13,070 nucleotides of DNA from Bacteroidota bacterium (lineage in GTDB: Bacteria > Bacteroidota > Bacteroidia > Flavobacteriales > Flavobacteriaceae), in contig JADWMI010000005.1 of the NCBI GenBank assembly GCA_015767395.1, forward strand, positions 13,811 to 26,880, written 5' to 3'. Numbering within the stretch: the stretch's first letter is position 1; each line of letters starts with the position of its first letter. A program made the translations under genes and the position numbers. The notes below the pieces were generated by a model. It worked only from the letters and a program-made list of their open reading frames with translations. It was not told where the DNA came from and searched no databases. Positions 1 to 6,757 of the stretch are shown here, one piece after another.

Positions 1-1301
1 CTTAAATTAATGGTATTCAAATCACTAATAATGTTTTTAGTACCCATAGTCCAGTTCTCATAGATAACCGTTTTTTTATCAAAAACATCTCCAGAGGTTA
101 TTAAAAAGTTTGCCAGCATTCCTTTTTTAAGCATCCCAATTTCATTTTCTTTTCCAATTATTTTTGCAGGAACAGTAGTAAGGGCTTCCAAAGCTGTTGT
201 TTTATCCAATCCATAATCAATAGCTTTTAAAATATTGCTTTTAAATGTTGCCAATGACTTTGATTGGAAGGTTGTAAATGAAAATGAAATGCCATTTTTT
301 GCCATTATAGCTGGGTTTGAAGGTGCCTGATTCCAATAACGCATATCTGCTAAAGTCAAATAATCTGCCTGAAATGGATTTTCTACGTCATATGCCTTAG
401 GGAAATTTAAAGGTAGAATCAGTGTGGCATTTGTTTTTTTTATTTCTTTGGCCAATTCATATTCATTTCCTTTTCCTACAATTGCATATTGTATGTTAAA
501 TAAATCTCCAATTTTATCAGCTCTTAAAACATTCAATTTATCTCCAGCATAAAAAATTTGAGGTAAATGTTTGTTTTTATTGTAATGCTCTAAGGATAAA
601 TCTTTGGTTTCAATATTACCGGCTTCATACCAACTAGCATCGTAATTAAATTGACGTAACAATGCCATTGAACCCATTAATGAAGTTGGGTACATTTGTT
701 TTGAATAAATACTTTTTGAGAAAGATAAATACTGGGATGATTTTTCATCAATTAATCTATCCGAATTATTCCCATCAGATTTTAAAGAAACTAAAATCCC
801 AGATCCTCTAATTATTCCATCTGCAATATGCGTATTAACAACACCATATCCGATTTTTCTTAATTCTGTAGCTCTTTTTTCATCATATTTAAATTTAGTT
901 ATGGCATCATTTTCTGGCATTAAATGATCATTCCAATAATAGCCAACTCGTTTGGTATCGTATTGAGGATTTGATCTGCTTGAATTTGAAGGTTTTTCAA
1001 TACTAATTCCAAAATCAGAATAAACATCAATAAAAGAAGGATAAATACTTTTACCTTTTAAGTCAATAACTAACACGTTTTTTGGTAAATTAATTGAATT
1101 GCCAACATCTATAATTTTGCCATTTTTAATTAGTAAAACCCCATTTTGAATGGTTTCAGTAGGGCTGACAATAATTTTTGCGTTTTTAAAAGCAATATAA
1201 TTGGTATTGCTAGTTTTTACACCAGTATTAGTAGGGAAGTATTCTTGTGCATTTATTAAATAAGTACACATTAAAAATAATGAAAGAATTATTTTTTTCA
1301 T
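1..1301 (-). CDS. Secreted amidohydrolase-family protein, N-terminal part (runs off window edge)
   Basis: The frame is open without a stop from an ATG at 1301-1299 to the left edge, giving about 433 residues with the C-terminus missing. It begins with a signal peptide (MKK, then a hydrophobic stretch ending INAQ near residue 19), so the protein is exported. After that it has the usual amidohydrolase opening: small beta-sandwich strands with NAKIIVSPTETIQNG (about 40-54) and IKNGKIIDVG (58-67), then KGKSIYPSFID (82-92). Near residues 365-400 comes the typical C-terminal part of a first domain, with ALEALTTVPAKIIG and GMLKKGMLANFLI. The metal-binding HxH normally found after the 'G(L/F)ID' segment is absent (FIDVYSDFG instead). 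In flavobacteria similar proteins are about 1000 residues long, with a second, better conserved amidohydrolase domain, which here would lie outside the window. The substrate is unknown. It lies 138 bases downstream of the DUF3810 gene on the same strand. Confidence 0.85.
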   Translation of the reverse strand, partial: MKKIILSLFLMCTYLINAQEYFPTNTGVKTSNTNYIAFKNAKIIVSPTETIQNGVLLIKNGKIIDVGNSINLPKNVLVIDLKGKSIYPSFIDVYSDFGISIEKPSNSSRSNPQYDTKRVGYYWNDHLMPENDAITKFKYDEKRATELRKIGYGVVNTHIADGIIRGSGILVSLKSDGNNSDRLIDEKSSQYLSFSKSIYSKQMYPTSLMGSMALLRQFNYDASWYEAGNIETKDLSLEHYNKNKHLPQIFYAGDKLNVLRADKIGDLFNIQYAIVGKGNEYELAKEIKKTNATLILPLNFPKAYDVENPFQADYLTLADMRYWNQAPSNPAIMAKNGISFSFTTFQSKSLATFKSNILKAIDYGLDKTTALEALTTVPAKIIGKENEIGMLKKGMLANFLITSGDVFDKKTVIYENWTMGTKNIISDLNTINL

Positions 1302-1313
1302 AAAACAAATGGA

Positions 1314-1337
1314 TTTAGGAAGGCAAAAACGCCTAAA
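1314..1337 (-). repeat. Inverted repeat in the leader of the amidohydrolase gene
   Basis: TTTAGG (1314-1319) and CCTAAA (1332-1337) are perfect inverted arms. Inside them AGGC (1321-1324) and GCCT (1331-1334) form a competing small stem. The structure sits 13 to 36 bases before the start codon of the minus-strand amidohydrolase gene and could fold in its mRNA leader. It has no T-tract and is not a normal terminator. It may be chance in AT-rich DNA. Confidence 0.3.
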
Positions 1338-1439
1338 TGGTTAGTTAATAAGTTTTTAAATATAGAATTAAAAATTGAAAGATTCAATTAATTAATTTCC
1401 CAAGTTGAATAATAGAAGAAAACAAATAAGAATAAAAAT

Positions 1440-2513
1440 CTATATTTCTTCAGTTAAATGGTAGTTTATTAAAAGTAATACCACTTTGTTATAACCATAA
1501 ATGCCAGCCTCTTGTTTGTTGGCTTTTAAATAGGAATCGTAAAATAATTTAAAAAACTGCTCAGACCAATTTTGGTAAGATTGCCAAAAAGCTTGCTGTT
1601 GTTGCAAATCTTTTAAAATACCTTTATTCAATGATGCTTTTAAAATCTCATAATTATCAGGTTCATTTCTGTAAATTTCAAACAAACAATACCTTAATGC
1701 CATTAAATATCCAGAATAATTATAATAAACGTCCTTAGCTTTTGTAGCTGCTAAATACCCCACAAAATTAGCTTCTTTTTCAGAAGCAATACCAAGTTGG
1801 TGAGCAATTTCATGACAAACAGTTGCAGGGTAAGTGTTTTTTGGAATTAGCGAATTTACTTGTGCTTCGTTTGTAATTGGGTTTAAATAACCTGCAAAAC
1901 CCATATATGTTAATGGTAAACTAAATAGTGAATGTTTTACTGTGGCATTTCTATATTCAAATTGTGAATGTTTTTTCTGAAGTTCATGATAAGCTGAGCC
2001 TGCGGTTTTTTTGATTTCACGCTTATCCAAGGGGTTTTTAGCTACTATGGTATCATTATTTGTTATAGAAAAATGAACAGCATTCACTTTTAAAATCAAC
2101 TTTTCTGTGAAATTGTATAATTCGGTGGCTGTATAAGTATCTTTCTTGAAATTTAATCGGTTATATAAAGGTTCTCTTAAATAATTTAAACCCCAGTTTA
2201 ATTGAAATATAAAAAAGATAACAGATAAAATTCCACCAATTTTGAAGAATGTATTTTTTAGGTTTAATTTTCTTGATTTGAGAGTACTATAAACAACTTT
2301 CAAAATATATACAATTAGCAATATATATATTAAGTCTCCAAATGAAAATGGAGTCCAACCCAAAAAGAGCCTTAAGAATTTTGAGATGTAAAGGTATAAG
2401 CCATTAGAATAATAGTTTTCAATAAATGCTGGGAATTGAGCAAGTAATTGAATACATGCCCATTGCATTACCAAAATCAGGGTAAGAATTTTATATATTT
2501 TTTTTAATTCCAT
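1440..2513 (-). CDS. DUF3810 family membrane-anchored zinc metallopeptidase
   Basis: This 357-residue protein has three likely membrane segments in its first third (about 7-25, 58-76 and 92-108), followed by a soluble domain. The soluble domain carries HEIAH at 234-238 and an EKEANF segment ending at 250, giving the HExxH plus downstream Glu (probably Glu247) pattern of a zinc peptidase with two His ligands, one Glu ligand and a catalytic Glu235. The sequence around it (FAGYLNPITNEAQVNSL, then the HEIAH helix and NFVGYLA) is that of the Bacteroidetes family DUF3810. Length is normal and no key residue is missing. The substrate is not known to me; a membrane-bound peptidase acting on envelope proteins or peptides is an inference. 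The gene diverges from dnaB. The amidohydrolase gene follows on the same strand after 138 bases, so the two may be co-transcribed. The ATG at 2513 fits the first membrane segment with a Lys-containing n-region. Confidence 0.87.
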   Translation of the reverse strand: MELKKIYKILTLILVMQWACIQLLAQFPAFIENYYSNGLYLYISKFLRLFLGWTPFSFGDLIYILLIVYILKVVYSTLKSRKLNLKNTFFKIGGILSVIFFIFQLNWGLNYLREPLYNRLNFKKDTYTATELYNFTEKLILKVNAVHFSITNNDTIVAKNPLDKREIKKTAGSAYHELQKKHSQFEYRNATVKHSLFSLPLTYMGFAGYLNPITNEAQVNSLIPKNTYPATVCHEIAHQLGIASEKEANFVGYLAATKAKDVYYNYSGYLMALRYCLFEIYRNEPDNYEILKASLNKGILKDLQQQQAFWQSYQNWSEQFFKLFYDSYLKANKQEAGIYGYNKVVLLLINYHLTEEI

Positions 2514-2641
2514 TTTTCAAAAATATGAAATAAATTTTCAGAAAATAATCTTTAAAGAGTTATTAACAAAACATGGAGTTGTTAACAAGAATTGTGTAAA
2601 AATAAAAACCAAAATTACGCTTAAAATTAATGTTTAAAATC

Positions 2642-2649
2642 TACATTTG
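2642..2649 (+). promoter_or_regulatory. Candidate -7 element upstream of dnaB
   Basis: TACATTTG fits the Bacteroidetes -7 consensus TAnnTTTG. No good TTTG lies about 20 bases upstream, and it would give a leader of about 145 bases before the dnaB start. In DNA this AT-rich a single match is weak evidence. The rest of the 2514-2800 intergenic region shows no hairpin terminator or RNA gene that I can recognise. Confidence 0.22.
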
Positions 2650-2800
2650 CTTTATTAAAATAAGTACAACAAAATATATTTATTTGTGTTCTTTTTAAAA
2701 AGAATTTTTTTAGAGTCTCAACTTTAAACCCTAAATTTATTTTTCGTAAATTTTATTTTTTAAATAACTGATTATTAATAGTGTATAAAATTATTATTGA

Positions 2801-4306
2801 GTGAAAAGTATACAGCCAATCCCATCTAAATCATTTAAAAAAAGCAATGTAATAAGCTTAGAAAAAGGGAAGCTACCTCCACAAGCTATTGATTTAGAAG
2901 AAGCTGTTTTAGGCGCCATGATGATTGATAAAAAAGGGGTAGACGATGTAATAGATATTTTACACGCTGATGTTTTTTATAAAGAATCGCATAAAGCAAT
3001 TTACGAAGCAATTTTTACATTGTTTCAAAATACAGAGCCAATAGATTTGTTATCAGTGTCTAATCAATTAAGAAAGGATGGTAATTTAGAATTGGCAGGT
3101 GGTGATTTTTATATTGTAGGCTTAACTCAAAAAGTATCTTCTTCGGCTCATATTGAATTTCACGCACGTATTGTACTTCAAAAATATATTCAGCGTAAAT
3201 TAATCACTATTTCTTCTGAAATTATTGAAGAAGCATATGATGAAACAATGGATGTTTTTGATTTGTTGGATGATGCTGAAACGAAATTGTTTGAAGTAAC
3301 CCAAGGAAATCTTAAGAAAAGTTCGGAATCAGCTCAAGGGTTGGTAGATCAGGCAATTAAAAAAATTCAGGAGATTTCTAATCAGTCTGGAATGAGTGGT
3401 GTAGCCACTGGTTTTACACGCTTAGACGAATTAACATCGGGTTGGCAGCCTTCAGATTTAGTTATTTTGGCTGCACGTCCTGGTATGGGAAAGACCGCTT
3501 TTGTAATGTCTATGGCAAAAAACATGGCCATAGATTTTGATACACCTTGTGCTATTTTTTCCTTAGAGATGTCGTCAGTACAGTTAATTACACGTATGAT
3601 TTCGAGTGAAACAGGTATTTCTTCAGGGAAACTTAGAAAAGGAAACTTGGAACCTCATGAATGGGAACAGTTAAATGTAAAAGTTAAAAACTTATCAAAA
3701 GCACCAATTTTTATTGATGATACGCCGTCATTATCCATATTTGATTTGCGTGCAAAAGCCAGACGTTTGGCATCTCAACACGGGATTAAAATTATAATTA
3801 TTGATTATTTGCAACTAATGACAGCCGGTACATCAGCTGGAGGAAATCGTGAGCAAGAAATTTCAATGATTTCGAGAAACTTAAAAGCATTGGCTAAAGA
3901 ATTGGCAATACCAGTAATTGCACTTTCACAGTTATCACGTGCAGTTGAAACACGTGGTGGAAGTAAACGACCTTTACTTTCTGATTTACGTGAATCTGGT
4001 GCGATTGAACAAGATGCCGATATTGTTTCATTTATTTTTAGACCTGAATATTATGGACTTACCGAATGGGACGATGATGAACATTCACCATGTGAAGGAC
4101 AGGCTGAATTTATTGTAGCAAAGCATAGAAATGGTGGTTTGGAAAATATAAGACTTAAATTTACGGGTCATTTAGCTTTATTTAGTAACTTAGACGATGG
4201 CGCTGGTAGTGAATTTCAATCTAAAATGAACGTAACACCAAGTGCTGAAGAAGCTTTTGGAGTTCAAGATAATTTAAGTGATGGCGATGGCGACGTACCA
4301 TTTTAA
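2801..4306 (+). CDS. dnaB: Replicative DNA helicase DnaB
   Basis: DnaB is the hexameric ATP-driven helicase that unwinds DNA at the replication fork and works with primase. The 501-residue protein has the N-terminal DnaB domain (about 25-125, starting PPQAIDLEEAVLGAMMID), a linker helix region (about 150-195) and a RecA-type ATPase domain. Visible motifs are Walker A RPGMGKT (226-232), a catalytic Glu segment SLEMS (254-258), Walker B IIIIDYLQLM (331-340), ALSQLSR (374-380), the LRESGAIEQDAD segment (396-407) and the KHRNG arginine-finger region (441-445). No intein or insertion interrupts it. The start is a GTG at 2801: the next residues match the usual flavobacterial N-terminus before VISLEKGKLPPQA, and no ATG lies upstream in frame. 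The C-terminus is an acidic tail ending DGDGDVPF, which resembles the tip of single-stranded DNA-binding protein. The next gene begins 44 bases after the stop, or overlaps it if an upstream start is used. Confidence 0.97.
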   Translation: MKSIQPIPSKSFKKSNVISLEKGKLPPQAIDLEEAVLGAMMIDKKGVDDVIDILHADVFYKESHKAIYEAIFTLFQNTEPIDLLSVSNQLRKDGNLELAGGDFYIVGLTQKVSSSAHIEFHARIVLQKYIQRKLITISSEIIEEAYDETMDVFDLLDDAETKLFEVTQGNLKKSSESAQGLVDQAIKKIQEISNQSGMSGVATGFTRLDELTSGWQPSDLVILAARPGMGKTAFVMSMAKNMAIDFDTPCAIFSLEMSSVQLITRMISSETGISSGKLRKGNLEPHEWEQLNVKVKNLSKAPIFIDDTPSLSIFDLRAKARRLASQHGIKIIIIDYLQLMTAGTSAGGNREQEISMISRNLKALAKELAIPVIALSQLSRAVETRGGSKRPLLSDLRESGAIEQDADIVSFIFRPEYYGLTEWDDDEHSPCEGQAEFIVAKHRNGGLENIRLKFTGHLALFSNLDDGAGSEFQSKMNVTPSAEEAFGVQDNLSDGDGDVPF

Positions 4307-4349
4307 AAAACTTTTTTTTATAAATAAAAAAGTATCAGCATTCCAAAAA

Positions 4350-5600
4350 ATGTTGACGCTAGTGGTTTTTTTATGGTCACAAGTCATTTTTGCATCGTTC
4401 ATTTTAATTCCTATGGATGATGTAACTCAAACAAATCATTTAAAAGCTTACGGAATTACCTATTGGACTTTAGAAAAAGGAAATACCGCCAAGTGGTTAT
4501 TAAATTATGAAGGTGGGTCTTTTTTATTGGAAGATAATGAAGCAACAAGAAATGAATGTAAAATAAGAGGGGTGACGTTTCAAGTAATTTCAGATGCCCA
4601 AGCAGCACAAATTTTAAAGGAGATTAGCAGTCCATCTAAAAATATGGAGGCGGTTGTTTTAGAAAAAGCACCAAAAATAGCGGTATACTCTCCAAAAAAC
4701 AAAATGCCTTGGGATGATGCGGTTACGATGGTTTTGACCTATGCTGAAATTCCTTTTGATGTAGTTTATGATGAAGAAGTTTTAAATGAAAAATTGTTGA
4801 TGTATGAGTGGTTACATTTGCATCATGAAGATTTCACAGGTCAATTTGGTAAATTTTATGGATCCTACAGAACGGCACCATGGTATATTGAACAAAAAAA
4901 ATCATCGGAAGCATTGGCTTCTAGGTTAGGTTATTCAAAAGTTTCACAAGAGAAACTAGCTGTTGCATTAAAAATTAGAGATTTTGTAATTGGTGGAGGA
5001 TTTATGTTCGCAATGTGTTCAGCTACTGATAGTTTTGATATTTCACTTTCGGCTGAAGGAGTTGATATTTGTGAAACAATGTTTGATGGTGATCCTTCTG
5101 AAAAGGACTATCAACAAAAAATAGACTACAATAAAACATTTGCTTTTAAAGATTATACCTTGGTGAGAAATCCCACAGAATATGAATTTTCTTCAATTGA
5201 TATGACTTCTAAAAGAAGAAGTGTTCAGCGAACTTCAGATTATTTTTCATTGAAAGAATATTCAGCAAAATGGGATCCAATTCCAACTATGTTGTGTCAA
5301 AATCATACCCAGCTAGTAAAAGGTTTTATGGGACAAACCACGGCATTTGATAGAGATGCTATAAAATCGAATGTTTTGGTAATGGGCGAACTAAAATCAA
5401 ATAGAGAAGCGCGTTATATTCATGGCGTAAAAGGCAAAGGAATGTTTACTTTTTATGGAGGCCACGATCCTGAAGATTATCAGCATAGAGTGGGGGACCC
5501 AAAAACAGAATTAGACCTATTTCCAAATTCTCCGGGCTATAGATTGATATTAAATAATGTATTGTTTCCAGCCGCTAAGAAGAAAAAACAAAAAACATAG
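4350..5600 (+). CDS. Exported GATase-like protein (often labelled 'asparagine synthetase B')
   Basis: From the ATG at 4350 this is 416 residues. A hydrophobic stretch ending VIFA near residue 15 looks like a signal peptide, so the protein is probably periplasmic. Flavobacterial homologues are commonly labelled asparagine synthetase B, but I see neither an N-terminal catalytic Cys directly after Met nor a PP-loop SGGxDS. Instead the middle resembles a class I glutamine amidotransferase or ThuA-like alpha/beta fold: strand KIAVYSP (109-115), AEIPFDVVYDEEVL (132-145), HLHHED (156-161), an elbow-like GGGFMFAMCSATD (215-227, Cys223) and GGHDPEDYQHR (370-380). The C-terminus is a basic tail KKKKQKT. 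Function is unknown to me. In-frame starts at 4278 (GTG), 4281 and 4287 lie inside the end of dnaB and would add a Lys-rich n-region to the signal peptide. I prefer 4350 because it gives the family's usual length and follows an A-rich stretch, but the upstream starts remain possible. It is probably co-transcribed with dnaB. Confidence 0.85.
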   Translation: MLTLVVFLWSQVIFASFILIPMDDVTQTNHLKAYGITYWTLEKGNTAKWLLNYEGGSFLLEDNEATRNECKIRGVTFQVISDAQAAQILKEISSPSKNMEAVVLEKAPKIAVYSPKNKMPWDDAVTMVLTYAEIPFDVVYDEEVLNEKLLMYEWLHLHHEDFTGQFGKFYGSYRTAPWYIEQKKSSEALASRLGYSKVSQEKLAVALKIRDFVIGGGFMFAMCSATDSFDISLSAEGVDICETMFDGDPSEKDYQQKIDYNKTFAFKDYTLVRNPTEYEFSSIDMTSKRRSVQRTSDYFSLKEYSAKWDPIPTMLCQNHTQLVKGFMGQTTAFDRDAIKSNVLVMGELKSNREARYIHGVKGKGMFTFYGGHDPEDYQHRVGDPKTELDLFPNSPGYRLILNNVLFPAAKKKKQKT

Positions 5601-5694
5601 GATGTTAATAACACTTCAATAACTTTAACTAATTATTTTAGTGCTCAATATTTCAAAAAGAGTATTTTTACGCCTTTAAATTAAATTATAGAAA

Positions 5695-6540
5695 ATGTCA
5701 ACGACACAAGAATTACAAAATTTTGTACAACAAGTAAGAAGAGATATTGTTAGAATGGTACATGCTGTGAATTCTGGACATCCAGGTGGATCTTTAGGAT
5801 GTAATGAGTTTTTATCTGTGCTATATCAAGATGTGATGAGCTATTCAACAGATTTTTCAATGGATGGTACCAATGAAGATTTGTTCTTTTTATCAAACGG
5901 ACATATATCTCCAGTGTTTTATAGTGTATTGTCAAGAAGTGGATTTTTTCCAGTTTCAGAATTGGCAACTTTTAGAAAATTAAACACACGCTTACAAGGT
6001 CACCCTACAACTCATGAAGGTTTACCTGGAATACGTATGGCTTCTGGTTCTTTAGGTCAGGGAATGAGTGTTGCTTTAGGTGCTGCTCAGGCTAAAAAGT
6101 TAAATGGGGATTCTAAATTGGTTTATACATTGCACGGTGATGGTGAATTGCAAGAAGGTCAAAACTGGGAAGCAATCATGTATGCTGCAGGTAAAAAAGT
6201 AGATAATTTAATCGCTACAGTTGATTATAACGGACAACAAATTGATGGATCTACGGATCACGTAATGCCAATGGGTGATTTAAAAGCTAAGTTTGAAGCT
6301 TTTGGCTGGATTGTACTTGAAGAAGAAAATGGAAATGATATTGACAGTATTAAAAACGTATTGGCTAAAGCAAAATCTTTAGCAGGAAACGGAAAACCTG
6401 TTTGTATTTTATTAAAAACAGAAATGGGTAATGGTGTTGATTTTATGATGCATACACATGCTTGGCATGGAAAAGCACCAAGTGATGCACAATTGGAAAT
6501 TGCTTTAGAACAAAATCCAGAAACATTAGGAGATTATTAG
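5695..6540 (+). CDS. Transketolase, N-terminal (thiamine diphosphate-binding) subunit
   Basis: Transketolase moves two-carbon units between sugar phosphates in the non-oxidative pentose phosphate pathway. This 281-residue protein is only the N-terminal, diphosphate-binding half. It shows SGHPGGSL (27-34), SNGH (67-70), QGHP (101-104), SGSLGQGMSVALGAA (117-131), and the thiamine diphosphate and metal motif from GDG (148-150) to NGQ (179-181), plus HAWHGKAP (255-262). It ends at the normal boundary of the split form, so this is a natural subunit rather than a truncation. The partner with the pyrimidine-binding domain is needed for activity and, in flavobacteria I know of, is often the next gene. 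Here a terminator and then bshA follow, so the partner must be elsewhere. The 94 bases upstream hold no obvious terminator, so read-through from the preceding gene is possible. Confidence 0.93.
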   Translation: MSTTQELQNFVQQVRRDIVRMVHAVNSGHPGGSLGCNEFLSVLYQDVMSYSTDFSMDGTNEDLFFLSNGHISPVFYSVLSRSGFFPVSELATFRKLNTRLQGHPTTHEGLPGIRMASGSLGQGMSVALGAAQAKKLNGDSKLVYTLHGDGELQEGQNWEAIMYAAGKKVDNLIATVDYNGQQIDGSTDHVMPMGDLKAKFEAFGWIVLEEENGNDIDSIKNVLAKAKSLAGNGKPVCILLKTEMGNGVDFMMHTHAWHGKAPSDAQLEIALEQNPETLGDY

Positions 6541-6594
6541 TAAATAAGTTAAATCGGTTAAATGTTTAATCGTGTAATTGTATAAAATTTATTA

Positions 6595-6630
6595 GAGCCT
6601 TTTTCATAGTTATATGAAAGAGGTTTTTTT
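6595..6630 (+). terminator. Rho-independent terminator after the transketolase half
   Basis: The stem GCCTTTTTCATA (6597-6608) pairs with TATGAAAGAGGT (6613-6624) through 12 base pairs including two G-U pairs, with a four-base loop GTTA. A run of seven T follows (6624-6630). It lies 56 bases after the transketolase stop and separates that unit from bshA. Confidence 0.8.
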
Positions 6631-6757
6631 ATGATAGTTTTATAATTTTCAACCTTCAAAATTGTAAGTTTACTGTTATATTTACAACTATTATAATTGT
6701 GATGAAAATTGATATTCTTTTTCAATTTCCAAACTTTAATTTTTTTAATTTTATTAT

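Noticed and set aside
2511..2525. A TAnnTTTG match on the minus strand directly before the DUF3810 ATG (2518-2525)
   Set aside because: It would make the transcript start within the start codon; more likely a chance match in an A/T run.
3918..4118. Alternative-frame open stretch inside dnaB
   Set aside because: It overlaps the conserved ATPase motifs of DnaB and shows no family features.
4278..5600. Asparagine synthetase assignment for the gene after dnaB
   Set aside because: No N-terminal nucleophile glutaminase domain and no PP-loop synthetase motif are visible.
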